Assembly (NCBI RefSeq): GCF_005146945.1
Contig: NZ_SWMS01000020.1
Span: 52,336 to 116,335 of the forward strand
DNA length: 64,000 nucleotides
DNA from: Prauserella endophytica
Lineage (GTDB): Bacteria > Actinomycetota > Actinomycetes > Mycobacteriales > Pseudonocardiaceae
Direction: 5' to 3'
Shown one piece after another: positions 16,988-25,777 of the stretch. The notes below the pieces were generated by a model that did not search any database, was not told where the DNA came from, and saw nothing but the letters and a program-made list of their open reading frames with translations. The translations under genes were made by a program, and so were the position numbers. How positions within the stretch are numbered: position 1 is the first letter of the stretch; every line of letters starts with the position of its first letter.

Positions 16988-17812
16988 TCAGGGTGTGGTG
17001 CTCGCCTGCTCGCGTTCCTCGTCCTCCGCGAGGATCTGGGCCACCGACTTGCGGCGGGTCCGCTCCTGAGCGGTGCGGTCCTCCGCCAGCGCCCCGCCCG
17101 GCTTGATCTCGCGGATGGTGAAGTACAGCCAGGCCAGCAGCACCATCGTGCCGAACGCGATCCACTGCAGCGCGTACGAGAAGTACGGCCCCGCCTGCAG
17201 CTGCGGCAGCGGCAGCGCGCCAAGCACGCCCGGCTGGTCGGCGCTCAGCTGGAAGTAGCCGGGCCGGATGTCCAGGTCGGTCGCCCTGGCGACGACCTGC
17301 GAGTTCACCGAGTAAGCGTGCAGGCGCCCGCCGGTGGACGCGTTGGCGAAGGCGTCCCGGTCGTTGGGGTCCCGTTCGTCGCTGCGGATCCGCGCCTCGA
17401 CCCGCACCACGCCCTGCGGCGGCGCCGCGTAGGAGGGCACCCGGGTGCGGTCGTCCGGCCGCACGTAGCCCCGGTCGACGAGCACCACCTGACCGTCAGT
17501 GGTGCGCAGCGGCGTCAGGACCTCGAACGCGGGCTCGCCCTGCACGGTCCGCAGTCGCGCGATCACCTCGGCCTCCGGCAGGTACGTGCCCTCGATCAGC
17601 ACGCGCTCCCACTCCTGGTCCTGCGGCCCGACCTCGGAGATCGGCTTCGGCGTCGCGCTGAACGACGCCGACACGGCGGCGTTCTGTGCGGCGCGCTCGT
17701 CGTGGCGCTGGAACTGCCACGGCGCCAGCAGCGTGTAGCAGCAGACGGCGAAGACGAACACGACCGCCGTCAACGCAAGCCAGCCGGGCTTGAGCAGGAA
17801 CTTCCACCGCAC
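16988..17812 (-). CDS. SURF1-family cytochrome oxidase biogenesis protein
   Basis: 274 aa. Topology is that of SURF1: an N-terminal TM helix at about 12-31 (WLALTAVVFVFAVCCYTLL) followed by WQFQRHDER, an external domain, and a second TM at about 217-237. Conserved patches include GTYLPEAEV, VLTPLRTTDGQVVLVDRGYV and a late RPGYFQLS. SURF1 proteins help assemble aa3-type cytochrome c oxidase. The C-terminal tail is charged. The gene is convergent with cobD across a strong hairpin. The 231-bp gap upstream (17813-18043) has a 60-codon minus-strand frame but no convincing gene. Confidence 0.9.
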   Translation of the reverse strand: MRWKFLLKPGWLALTAVVFVFAVCCYTLLAPWQFQRHDERAAQNAAVSASFSATPKPISEVGPQDQEWERVLIEGTYLPEAEVIARLRTVQGEPAFEVLTPLRTTDGQVVLVDRGYVRPDDRTRVPSYAAPPQGVVRVEARIRSDERDPNDRDAFANASTGGRLHAYSVNSQVVARATDLDIRPGYFQLSADQPGVLGALPLPQLQAGPYFSYALQWIAFGTMVLLAWLYFTIREIKPGGALAEDRTAQERTRRKSVAQILAEDEEREQASTTP

Positions 17813-18043
17813 CCCTCAACGGTATGCCGTGGCGCGGGCCACTCACAGCGCGGGGGACAGTCCCTCCCGGCGCGCCACCCAGCTCCCGCCGTCGGGGACC
17901 CCGCGCGGCACCATCTGGCGCACCGTCCCAGCCGCCACCGGCATCGTCACGGTGTGACGCGTGGCCCGCCCCGCCTCGCCCCGTGACCAGCTGGCACGCC
18001 AGGAAGCGGCGGGAAGAACGATCAACGAATCGACCGAGTGTGG

Positions 18044-18919
18044 TCAGCCTGCGTGGAGGGCGGCCTTCGCGGCGCTCAGTGCCTGCCGGGCATAGCCGCC
18101 GCCGAAGAGCACCGTGTGCACGAGCAGAGGGAACAGCTGGTGCAGCGGCACGCGTTCCGGCCAGCCGTCGGCGAGTGGGGCGTCCGCGTCCCGCGCCGCT
18201 TCGGTGTAGGCGCCGAGGATGTGGTCGAGCAACGGCGTGCCGAACAGCCGCAGCATGGCGAGGTCGGTCTCGCGGTGTCCACCGTGCGCGGCGGGGTCGA
18301 TGAGCCAGGCCCTGCCGTCCGCGGCCCAGTGGACGTTGCCGCTCCAGGCGTCGCCGTGCAGCCTGGCCGGTGGTTCCGGCGCCGCGGCGAGCTCGGGAAG
18401 GCGCGCGCAGACGTGGTCGAACACGGCGGCCTGTTCGGTGGTGAACAGGCCCTGCTCGACGGCGTCGCGCACGTACGGCTCGATCCGGTCGCGCGCGTAG
18501 AACTCCGCCCAGTCCGCGCGCGGCTCGGCGCGCATGGGCGCGAGGCCGATCCACGCGTCGGCGGGGCCGCCGGGCGGTGGCGACCCGAACGCGGGCGCCC
18601 CGCGCAGGTGCAGCGCCGCGAGCCCGCGCCCGAACGCCTCGGCCGCCTCGACGCTCGGCGCACCCGGCGCGACGTAGTCGAGCACGAGCCACTCGTCGTC
18701 GGCGCCGTGCACTCCTGGCACCGGCACGTCGCCGGACTCGCCGAGCCAGCGCAGTCCCGCAGCCTCGGCCGCCGTCGCGTTCACGCCCGCGCCCCGCTTG
18801 GCGACCACCTGGCCGCCGCCGGACAGGCTCACCACCACGGCACCGCCGAGCGAGTAGGTCCGACCCGGTTCGACGCCGACGTGCCGCCGCACCGCCGCCC
18901 TGGCCTCCTCGGCCGTCAT
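18044..18919 (-). CDS. Fructosamine kinase family protein
   Basis: 291 aa from the ATG that overlaps the ptpA-like stop by 4 bp; the longer open frame runs antisense into the next genes and is not used. Kinase-like features are GGAVVVSLSGGGQVVAKRG near the N-terminus (nucleotide-binding lysine), ALHLRGAPAFG, RLHGDAWSGNVHW with the catalytic aspartate and asparagine of the APH/fructosamine-kinase fold, and WLIDPAAHGGHRETDLAML supplying the metal-binding aspartate. The family phosphorylates ketoamines so that glycated amines are released. It is co-transcribed downstream of a low-molecular-weight phosphatase, a pairing common among actinobacteria and some other bacteria. Confidence 0.9.
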   Translation of the reverse strand: MTAEEARAAVRRHVGVEPGRTYSLGGAVVVSLSGGGQVVAKRGAGVNATAAEAAGLRWLGESGDVPVPGVHGADDEWLVLDYVAPGAPSVEAAEAFGRGLAALHLRGAPAFGSPPPGGPADAWIGLAPMRAEPRADWAEFYARDRIEPYVRDAVEQGLFTTEQAAVFDHVCARLPELAAAPEPPARLHGDAWSGNVHWAADGRAWLIDPAAHGGHRETDLAMLRLFGTPLLDHILGAYTEAARDADAPLADGWPERVPLHQLFPLLVHTVLFGGGYARQALSAAKAALHAG

Positions 18920-19374
18920 CGCCGTTCCCGCACCCAGTCGAGCAGCCCAGGCATCGCGCGCTCGATCATGCCGAGCACGTCGGTGAAGCCGTCGCCGTCG
19001 CCGTAGTAGGGATCGGGAACCTCGGAATGCGGCGGCGCGGTGGGGTCGAAATCGCGCAGCAGCACGACTTTCCCGGGATCGTCCACGAGTGCGCGCACAT
19101 CCCGCAGATGGCCTTTGTCCGCCACCAGGAACAGATCGGCGTCGCGGTGCGGTTCGCCGATCTGCGCGGCCACGTGGCCGACGTCGTAGCCGTTCGCCTC
19201 CAGCGTCGCGCGGGCGCGCGGATCCGCGGGTTCGCCCACGTGCCACGGCCCCGTGCCGGCGCTGCTGACGTGGACCTCCCCGGCGAGCCCCGCCCGGCGG
19301 AGGTGCTCGCGGAAGACGATCGCCGCCATCGGTGAGCGGCAGATGTTTCCCGAGCACACGAAACAGACGTGCAT
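18916..19374 (-). CDS. ptpA: Low-molecular-weight protein-tyrosine phosphatase
   Basis: 152 aa. The phosphate-binding loop C-x5-R is C7-SGNIC-R13 immediately after the first strand, followed by SPMA. The general-acid aspartate is D121 in VPDPYYGDGDGF. These are the complete catalytic elements of LMW-PTP. M. tuberculosis PtpA (Rv2234) is the closest well-known example and lies next to SURF1 and cobD as here. In this window a fructosamine-kinase-like gene is inserted between them. In non-pathogens, targets may be BY-kinase substrates or phosphosugar-like molecules. Confidence 0.92.
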   Translation of the reverse strand: MHVCFVCSGNICRSPMAAIVFREHLRRAGLAGEVHVSSAGTGPWHVGEPADPRARATLEANGYDVGHVAAQIGEPHRDADLFLVADKGHLRDVRALVDDPGKVVLLRDFDPTAPPHSEVPDPYYGDGDGFTDVLGMIERAMPGLLDWVRERR

Positions 19375-19527
19375 GCCCCCAGTGTGCCAAGCGGTTTCCT
19401 GGCGCCTCGGGGGGACACACCTTCGGCAAGGCCTAGCCCCCGATGCGGCGAACGTACTAAGCTCCCGATCTCGTCAACGGCTCGATTCTCGCCCTCGTTG
19501 GCGGGAGCAAGCAGACACCACAGGTCA

Positions 19528-20961
19528 TTGGGGGCTCCCATTTCCCTGTCCACCGCGAACCGCGCCAACGTCCAGCGATCACCGCAGAACCGGGCCCTGC
19601 TCGTTCTCCTCGCCACACTGATCGTCACCGGTGGAGCCTGGGTGTGGGTCACCCTCCAGGCCTCCGCCGCCGACCGCCTCCCGGTCGCCGTCGCCGGTGG
19701 CGTCACCGCCGCGCTGCTCTGCGCCGCCGCGTTCTTCGCCGTGCTGCGCGACCAGCAGGTGCGTGCCGCGCGCGCCGAGGTCGCCGGGCTGCAGGCCGAA
19801 CTCGACCACCTCGCCGACGACACGTTGCCCGCCGCAGCGCGCAGGCTGCGCGAGGGCGCTTCGGCCGACACGGTCTTCACCGAGATTCCGTTGCCGGACA
19901 ACGAAACCCACGAACGCATCCTGCGCACCCTGACCAAGGAGATCAGCGTCGGGCACCGGCAGCGCGCCGCCGCGATGGCCGCGTGCGCCAATGCCGCGGG
20001 GCGCGTGCAGGCACTCGCGACGAGCATGCTCGCCGACCTCCGCGAGATGGAGAACCGGCATTCCGAAGAGGTGCTCGGTGATCTGCTCAAGCTCGACCAC
20101 AGCACGGCGCAGGCGGGCCGCCTCGCCGACAGCATCGCGGTGCTCACCGGCGCGCGGTCCGGCAGGCGCTGGACCAAACCGATCGTCATGGAGAGCATCC
20201 TGCGTGGTGCGATGGGCCGGATCCGGGCCTACCAGCGCGTGCGCATCCACTCCGCCAGCACCTCCGCGATCGTCGGTTACGCCGCCGAGGACGTGATGCA
20301 CGCGCTCGCCGAGCTGATGGACAACGCCACCAAGTTCTCCGCGCCGTCGGAGGAGGTCCACGTCTACGTGGAGGAACTGCACACCGGCGTGGTGGTGACC
20401 ATCGAGGACGGTGGACTCGGCATGAAGCCGCAGGCGCTGGAGCGCGCCAAGACCGCGGTCTCGACCACCGAGAAACTGGACCTGACCAAGCTCTCGGGGA
20501 CCCGCCTCGGACTCGCCGTGGTCGGCTGTATCGCCCGCAAGCACGACCTGCACGTGTTCTTCCGGCCGTCCTCGCGCGGCGGGACCGGTGTGGTGCTGCG
20601 GATTCCGAACCAGCTGGTGACGCAGCCGAGGACGGAGTTCCCGAACCCGCCCACCGCGTCCCAGCCCGCGGTCACGGCCACGGGTTCGGTCCGGACGGCC
20701 TCGGCCGGCGCGACGCGGACGCCGTCCGGCGAGACCATGACGGTCGTGCTCGACGGCGAGCAGCCCCAGCAGCCGCTGCGCAGCCTGCCGAAGCGGCGGC
20801 GCGGCCAGACGCTCGCCAACTCGCCGCAGCCGTCCCCGTCGCCGAGGCCCCAGCACCCGCCGAGGCCCCGCACCGACGCTGGCGCGAAGTTCGGTGCCTT
20901 CCGGCAGAGCACCTCGCGCGGACAGAAACCCGATTCCCCCTCAGCCAACCAGGACAGCTAG
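19528..20961 (+). CDS. cvnA: Conservon sensor-kinase-like protein CvnA
   Basis: 477 aa from a TTG at 19528; other possible starts are ATT 19540 or CTG 19546. The frame is open back to 19369, but that part overlaps ptpA and reads as non-coding. TM helices at about 23-42 and 53-73 lead to a dimerisation helix with H191 in LKLDHSTAQ. A HATPase_c domain follows, with N-box ELMDNATKFS (N266), G1 EDGGLGM and G2 GTRLGLAVVG. The C-terminal ~110 residues are Pro/Thr-rich and disordered. In Streptomyces conservons CvnA forms a membrane complex with CvnB-D, resembling a eukaryotic G-protein-coupled system. The locus resembles cvn9 (rarA-E). Confidence 0.85.
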   Translation: MGAPISLSTANRANVQRSPQNRALLVLLATLIVTGGAWVWVTLQASAADRLPVAVAGGVTAALLCAAAFFAVLRDQQVRAARAEVAGLQAELDHLADDTLPAAARRLREGASADTVFTEIPLPDNETHERILRTLTKEISVGHRQRAAAMAACANAAGRVQALATSMLADLREMENRHSEEVLGDLLKLDHSTAQAGRLADSIAVLTGARSGRRWTKPIVMESILRGAMGRIRAYQRVRIHSASTSAIVGYAAEDVMHALAELMDNATKFSAPSEEVHVYVEELHTGVVVTIEDGGLGMKPQALERAKTAVSTTEKLDLTKLSGTRLGLAVVGCIARKHDLHVFFRPSSRGGTGVVLRIPNQLVTQPRTEFPNPPTASQPAVTATGSVRTASAGATRTPSGETMTVVLDGEQPQQPLRSLPKRRRGQTLANSPQPSPSPRPQHPPRPRTDAGAKFGAFRQSTSRGQKPDSPSANQDS

Positions 20962-20988
20962 CAACAGATTGGAGTGAGGGGCGAGGCC

Positions 20989-21447
20989 GTGCCCGGTGCC
21001 AAGATCGGGACGACGCGCCCCGGATACCCGATGAGCACGACGAATCCGAACCTCGAGTGGTTGCTGGACAACCTGGTCGACTCCACGCCGGGTGCCACAC
21101 ACGCACTGGTGCTGTCCAGGGACGGCCTGAAGCTGTGCCACACCCGCGCGCTCGGTGTCGACCGGGCCGACCAGCTCGCGGCCATCGCCGCCGGCGTGCA
21201 GGCGCTGTCGCAGAGCGCGTCGGTGGAGTTCGGCGACGGCACCGGCGGGGTGCGCCAGTCCATGACCGAGTTCCACGGTGGTCTGCTGTTCATCGTCGAG
21301 GCGGGGGAGGGCGCGCACCTCGCGGTGCTCGCGTCCGAGGAGTCCGACGTGGGCCTCATCGGGCACAAGATGGACGAGCTGGTCGAGCAGATCGGCGCGT
21401 TCCTCACCTCGCCGCCACGTCACCCCCGGCACAGCCAGCCGGCATGA
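20989..21447 (+). CDS. cvnB: Roadblock/LC7 domain protein CvnB
   Basis: 152 aa from the GTG at 20989, which has AGGGG seven bases upstream. A GTG at 20974 and an ATG at 21031 (reading MSTTNPN) are alternatives. The roadblock fold is clear: LEWLLDNLVDSTPGATHALVLSRDGL, then LGVDRADQLAAIAAG, then GGLLFIVEAG and LAVLASEESDVGLIGHKM. Roadblock proteins of this type regulate small GTPases such as MglA or CvnD. The gene lies 27 bp after cvnA and overlaps cvnC by 4 bp. Confidence 0.9.
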   Translation: MPGAKIGTTRPGYPMSTTNPNLEWLLDNLVDSTPGATHALVLSRDGLKLCHTRALGVDRADQLAAIAAGVQALSQSASVEFGDGTGGVRQSMTEFHGGLLFIVEAGEGAHLAVLASEESDVGLIGHKMDELVEQIGAFLTSPPRHPRHSQPA

Positions 21448-21806
21448 TGGTCCGAGGGGCAGTCGACAGCGAGGACCCCGACCGGCTCTACACCCTCACC
21501 GGTGGCCGGAGCCGGGCGGACGTCCGCGATCTCGACCTCGTCACGTTGATCGTGAGCGAGGCCGATCCCACGCCGGGCATGCAGTCCGAACACGTCAAGA
21601 TCCTGCGGACCTGCCGGTTCCCGACCGCGGTCGTCGAGCTCGCCTCCGAGCTCGCCCTGCCCGTGAGCGTGGTGAAGATCCTGGTGTCCGATCTGCTCGA
21701 CGCGGGCCAGGTCTCAGCGCGGCACCCCTCGTCGCCCCGCGCCAGCGCCGAACTGCCGGATCCCGCATTCCTCAAGAAGGTGCTCGTTGGACTTCACAAT
21801 CTCTGA
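21444..21806 (+). CDS. cvnC: DUF742 protein CvnC
   Basis: 120 aa. DUF742 hallmarks include RLYTLTGGRSRADVRDLDLVTLIV, then a winged-helix-like region SEHVKILRTCRFPTAVVELASELALPVSVVKILVSDLLDAGQV, and the terminal PDPAFLKKVLVGLHNL. The stop overlaps the following GTPase gene by 20 bp. In cvn9-type complexes CvnC is a soluble partner of the GTPase. Its exact role is not known. Confidence 0.9.
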   Translation: MMVRGAVDSEDPDRLYTLTGGRSRADVRDLDLVTLIVSEADPTPGMQSEHVKILRTCRFPTAVVELASELALPVSVVKILVSDLLDAGQVSARHPSSPRASAELPDPAFLKKVLVGLHNL

Positions 21807-22395
21807 TCCCATCGAAAGAACGCCGCTGCCCAGTACGGCCATGGAGGGCCTGAAGATCGTGGTGGTCGGCGGCTTCGGGGTCGGCAAGACGACGATGGTC
21901 CGCTCGGTCAGCGAAATCCGCCCGCTGAACACCGAGGAGACCATGACGCAGGCTGGCCTCGGGATCGACGACAACGGCGGCGTCGCCGACAAGACCACCA
22001 CCACGGTCGCGTTCGACTTCGGCCGGATCAGCCTGAGCGAGCAGCTCGTGCTCTACCTGTTCGGGGCGCCGGGCCAGGAGCGCTTCTGGTTCCTGTGGGA
22101 CCGGTTGTTCTCCGGCACGCTCGGGGCGGTGGTGCTCGTGGACACGCGCAGGCTCGAGGACTCCTGGTACGCGATCGACCGGCTGGAGCACCACGGAACG
22201 CCGTTCATCGTGGCACGCAACAACTTCCCGGGCCCCCAGCACGGGCTGGAGGACGTCCGCGACGCGCTCACGCTGTCTCCGGACGTGCCGCTCATCGACT
22301 GCGACGCGCGCGAGCGCGATTCCGCCAAACAGGTCCTCATCACTCTCGTCAACCACCTCTACGCGCTCTCATCGGCCAGGGAGACCGCCTCATGA
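21787..22395 (+). CDS. cvnD: Conservon small GTPase CvnD
   Basis: 202 aa from a TTG with GAAGGTG just upstream, starting inside the end of cvnC. The P-loop GGFGVGKT is at 28-35, followed by a switch region rich in threonines (DKTTTTVAFDFGRISL) and a G3-like LFGAPGQERFWFLWD. The usual NKxD is replaced by ARNNFP, as in other actinobacterial ATP/GTP-binding proteins of this family. It is the Ras-like switch of the conservon, acting with the CvnB roadblock protein. Tight coupling with cvnC and the P450 shows one operon. Confidence 0.9.
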   Translation: MDFTISDPIERTPLPSTAMEGLKIVVVGGFGVGKTTMVRSVSEIRPLNTEETMTQAGLGIDDNGGVADKTTTTVAFDFGRISLSEQLVLYLFGAPGQERFWFLWDRLFSGTLGAVVLVDTRRLEDSWYAIDRLEHHGTPFIVARNNFPGPQHGLEDVRDALTLSPDVPLIDCDARERDSAKQVLITLVNHLYALSSARETAS

Positions 22396-23627
22396 CCGAC
22401 CCGCAGCACGCCCGGCAGCACGGCCCCGTCCGGCTCTATGGGCCGCGGTTCCAGCAGGACCCGGCCGCGCTCTACGCCGAGATCAGGAACACCTACGGAC
22501 CCGTCGCGCCCGTGTTGCTCGACGGCGACGTGCCCGCGTGGTTCGTGTGCGGCTACCGCGAAGTCCACCAGGTCACCAGCGACTCGCAGCTGTTCGCCCG
22601 CGACACCCGCCGGTGGAACATGTGGGAGCAGGTGCCGGCCGACTGGCCGCTGCTGCCGTACGTGGCCCACAACCCGTCGGTGATGTTCACCGAGGGCGCC
22701 GAACACCAGCGCAGAGCCGGAGCGATCGGGGACGCGCTCGGCGCGTTCGACCAGTTCGAGCTCGCGCAGTACTCCGAGCGGGTCGCCGACACGCTCATCG
22801 ACGCGTTCGCCGGCAGAGGCGAGGCCGACCTCATGGCGCAGTACGCTCTGCGCATCCCGCTCAACGTGATCGCGCAGATGTTCGGCATGCCCGAGACGGA
22901 GACGCCGGAGCTGGTGCGCGACATCGCCGAGTCGCTCGACACCGGGCCCGGCGCGGCCGACGCCTACCTGCGCGTGCAGAAGACGATGGGCAAGCTGCTC
23001 GCGGCAAAGCGGGCGATGCCGGGTCCCGACATCCCGTCGTACCTGCTGGAGCACGACGCGAACCTCACCGACGACGAGATCGTGCAGGACCTGCTGGTGG
23101 TCACCGCGGCGGCGCAGCAGCCCACGGCGAACTGGATCGGCAACACGATCCGGCTGATGCTCACCGACGAGCGGTTCGCGCTGACGCTCGCCGGCGGGCG
23201 CGAGAGCGTCGGCCAGGCCCTCAACGAGGTGCTCTGGCACGACACGCCCACGCAGAACTTCATCGGCCGGTTCGCCACGCGCGACACGCAGCTCGCCGGC
23301 ATGCGCATCAGGACCGGCGACCTGCTGGTGCTCGGTCTCGCCGCCGCGAACGCCGACCCGAAGGTGCGGCTGGAGTCGCCGGACTCGGTCGGCAACCACG
23401 CCCACATGTCCTTCGGGCACGGTGAGCACGGCTGCCCCTACCCGGCCCCCGAGGTGGCCGAGGTGATGGCGCGGACCACCGTCGAGGTGCTGCTCGACCG
23501 GCTGCCGGACCTCGCACTCGCGGTGCCCTCGGACGCGCTGGAGTGGCATCCGTCGGTGTGGATGCGAGGTCTGGCGAGCCTGCCGGTGCGGTTCACTCCG
23601 ACGTACGTGCCCGCGGGGTTGGGGTGA
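22392..23627 (+). CDS. CYP157-like cytochrome P450 without the ExxR motif (CvnE/RarE-like)
   Basis: 411 aa, coupled to cvnD by ATGA. The heme-binding loop FGHGEHGC is at 341-348 with Cys 348 as the iron ligand. Two hallmark motifs are degenerate. In the K-helix, where ExxR is expected, the sequence is NEVLWHD (E279-V-L-W282). In the I-helix, TAAAQQPTAN replaces AGxET. Loss of ExxR is the described peculiarity of the CYP157 family of Streptomyces, whose members sit in conservons. In cvn9 the equivalent product is RarE. The protein may still bind heme. Whether it oxidises a substrate or serves as a signalling or structural subunit is open. Its last 35 bp overlap a convergent P450 gene. Confidence 0.85.
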   Translation: MTDPQHARQHGPVRLYGPRFQQDPAALYAEIRNTYGPVAPVLLDGDVPAWFVCGYREVHQVTSDSQLFARDTRRWNMWEQVPADWPLLPYVAHNPSVMFTEGAEHQRRAGAIGDALGAFDQFELAQYSERVADTLIDAFAGRGEADLMAQYALRIPLNVIAQMFGMPETETPELVRDIAESLDTGPGAADAYLRVQKTMGKLLAAKRAMPGPDIPSYLLEHDANLTDDEIVQDLLVVTAAAQQPTANWIGNTIRLMLTDERFALTLAGGRESVGQALNEVLWHDTPTQNFIGRFATRDTQLAGMRIRTGDLLVLGLAAANADPKVRLESPDSVGNHAHMSFGHGEHGCPYPAPEVAEVMARTTVEVLLDRLPDLALAVPSDALEWHPSVWMRGLASLPVRFTPTYVPAGLG

Positions 23628-24828
23628 AGCGGACCGGCAGCGAAGCCGGGCCCCTCGTGAACACGCCCTGCTCGACCGGGGCCGCGCCCTCGGCGAGCTC
23701 CAGGTCCGGCAGGGCGTCGAGCAGCTGACCCACCCCGACCTCGACCTCGCTCTTGGCCAGCAGCGCGCCGACGCAGAAGTGCCTGCCCAGCGCGAAGGAC
23801 AGGTGCTGCGCCGCTGCCGAGAACGCGGTGTCCGTGGGCAGGTCGTCGCGGAAGATGTCGAACGTGTCGGGGTTGCTGAAGCGGCTGGGGTCGCGGTTCG
23901 CGGCGCCGATCAGGCACGTGACGGTGCTGCCGGCGGGCACGGTGCCGCCGCCGAGCTCCACGTCCTCCGCGGGCTGCCGCATGATCATGTGCACCGGAGG
24001 CGTGTAGCGCAGGGTCTCCGCGAACGCCCTCGGGATGAGGCCGTGGTCCTCGCGCACGGCTCGTAGCTGGTCCGGGTGCTCCAGCAGGTTCTTGATGATG
24101 CTCGCGATCGCCTTGTCGGTGGTCTCGCCGCCCGCGGCCAGCAGCAGGCTCACGAAGGCCTTGATGTCCTCGTCGCTCATGCTCTGACCGTCGACCTCGG
24201 CGGCGCACAGCGTGGAGAGGAGGTCGTCGCCGAGGTTCCGCCGCCGCTCCCGGATGATCGGGATCATGTACTCGGCCAGCTCGTCGCGGGTGCGCAGGCC
24301 GTCGGCGGCGATCCGCTCGTCCTGGCTGAGGTTGCCGAGGAACGCGATGATCGAGGTGTACCAGCGCTGGAAACGCGCGTGCTCGGCGCGGTCGAGGCCG
24401 AGCATGTCGACGATGACGTTGATGGGGAAGTGCCGCGCGTAGTCGTTGACGATGTCGGCGGTGCCCCGCTCGCGGAAGCCGTCGATCAGCTCGGCGGAGT
24501 TGCGCTCGATCACCGGGAGGAACTTCGCCTGCAGCTCCTGGCCACGGAAGGCGGGGGCCACGAGCGCCCGGCGCACGGCGTGCTCTCGCCCGCTCATCTG
24601 CAGGATCGTCCTGCCGTGCACGGGTTCGAGTTGCCAGTTGTAGTTGTCCGTGGTGAACGCGGGCTCCTTGAAAGCCCTGGCCACGTCCTCGTAGCGGGAG
24701 ACGATGTAGCTCTGCATGGGCTCGTGCCAGATCAGCGGCGAGTCCTCGAGCATGATCCGGTAGGCGGAGTAGGGATCCTCGGCGAATTCGGCGGACAGGA
24801 TGTCGGGTACTTCGCGAGCCGCGGTCAT
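23593..24828 (-). CDS. Cytochrome P450, conventional motifs
   Basis: 411 aa with GAGGAGA before the ATG. All core P450 elements are intact: I-helix AGGETTD (232-238), K-helix ETLR (271-274), a late NRDPSRF, and heme loop FALGRHFCVG (345-354) with Cys 352. It resembles bacterial class I enzymes that use ferredoxin, but no ferredoxin or reductase gene adjoins it. Its 3' end overlaps the conservon P450 by 35 bp on the opposite strand. Its promoter lies in the 127-bp region shared with the Nif3-like gene. Substrate unknown. Confidence 0.9.
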   Translation of the reverse strand: MTAAREVPDILSAEFAEDPYSAYRIMLEDSPLIWHEPMQSYIVSRYEDVARAFKEPAFTTDNYNWQLEPVHGRTILQMSGREHAVRRALVAPAFRGQELQAKFLPVIERNSAELIDGFRERGTADIVNDYARHFPINVIVDMLGLDRAEHARFQRWYTSIIAFLGNLSQDERIAADGLRTRDELAEYMIPIIRERRRNLGDDLLSTLCAAEVDGQSMSDEDIKAFVSLLLAAGGETTDKAIASIIKNLLEHPDQLRAVREDHGLIPRAFAETLRYTPPVHMIMRQPAEDVELGGGTVPAGSTVTCLIGAANRDPSRFSNPDTFDIFRDDLPTDTAFSAAAQHLSFALGRHFCVGALLAKSEVEVGVGQLLDALPDLELAEGAAPVEQGVFTRGPASLPVRFTPTPRARTSE

Positions 24829-24955
24829 TGCTCTCCTCGGTCAGCCGGGAAAATGACCGTTCGAGGCTAGCGATGATCATGGTCGCGCTGGGCGGTCCCG
24901 CGCCAAGTTCAGACGGTTGGCCTAAGCCGGTGACGCTCGTGCGAGGATCGTGCGC

Positions 24956-25777
24956 ATGTCCGTGAGCGTTGCCGACGTGATCGCCGCGCTGGACGCGGCG
25001 TACCCCCGTGAGCTGGCCGAATCGTGGGACGCGGTGGGACTCGTGTGCGGTGATCCCGCCGAGCCCGCCGACCGCGTGCTGGTGTGTGTCGACCCCGTCG
25101 CCGCGACCGTGGACGAGGCCATCGAGACCGGGGCGCGGCTGATCGTCGCGCACCATCCGCTGCTGCTGCGCGGGGTGCACGGGGTCGCGGCCGACTCGGC
25201 CAAGGGCTCGCTCGTGCACCGCATGATCCGCGAGGGCATCGCGCTGTTCTGCGCCCACACCAACGCCGACTCCGCCAACCCCGGCGTCTCCGACGCGCTC
25301 GCCGCGGCTCTCGGCCTGACCGTGCTGCGCCCGCTCGCGCCCCACGCCGACGACGCTGACACCGGCATCGGGCGCATCGGCGAGCTGCCCGGTCCGGAGC
25401 CGTTCGCCCGGTTCGTCGAGCGCGTCGGCGCGGCACTGCCGTCCACCGCGCCCGGCGTGTACGGCGCCGGCGGCCCGGACCGTCCGATCAGGACGGTCGC
25501 GGTGTCGGGCGGAGCGGGGGACAGCTACCTGGCGGCGGCGACCGAGGCCGGCGTCGACGCCTACGTCACCGCCGACCTCCGGCACCACCCGGCGGGTGAG
25601 CACCTGGAGCAGCGCGGCCCCGCGCCCGCTCTGGTCGGCGTCACGCACTGGGCCAGCGAGTGGCCGTGGTGCGGGCAAGCCGCCGAGGTGATCCGGTCTG
25701 CGGGTACCGTCGAGGTTCACGTCTCCACGCGGTGTACCGACCCGTGGAACGTCCGAGCGAACGGGAGTACGAAGTGA
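24956..25777 (+). CDS. Nif3-like dinuclear metal centre protein
   Basis: 273 aa from the ATG at 24956, chosen because GAGGA sits 8 bases upstream; a GTG two codons earlier is too close. Metal-site motifs of the YbgI/NIF3 family are present: VAHHPLLL with His 66-67, CAHTNAD around 101-107, and a late GVTHWASEW. Family members form toroidal hexamers with a two-metal centre; GTP cyclohydrolase-type activity was once proposed but the role is unsettled. It is the first of three overlapping genes (Nif3-like, zinc ribbon, RNase H fusion), the same order as Rv2230c-Rv2228c (recalled). Confidence 0.9.
   Translation: MSVSVADVIAALDAAYPRELAESWDAVGLVCGDPAEPADRVLVCVDPVAATVDEAIETGARLIVAHHPLLLRGVHGVAADSAKGSLVHRMIREGIALFCAHTNADSANPGVSDALAAALGLTVLRPLAPHADDADTGIGRIGELPGPEPFARFVERVGAALPSTAPGVYGAGGPDRPIRTVAVSGGAGDSYLAAATEAGVDAYVTADLRHHPAGEHLEQRGPAPALVGVTHWASEWPWCGQAAEVIRSAGTVEVHVSTRCTDPWNVRANGSTK

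Noticed and set aside
17843..18025. 60-codon minus-strand frame in the SURF1 upstream gap
   Set aside because: No ribosome-binding site, no motif and no distinctive codon use; left as intergenic.
18044..19429. 461-codon start for the fructosamine-kinase gene
   Set aside because: The extra N-terminus is antisense-like to ptpA; the ATG at 18919 overlaps the ptpA stop by 4 bp and gives the expected family length.
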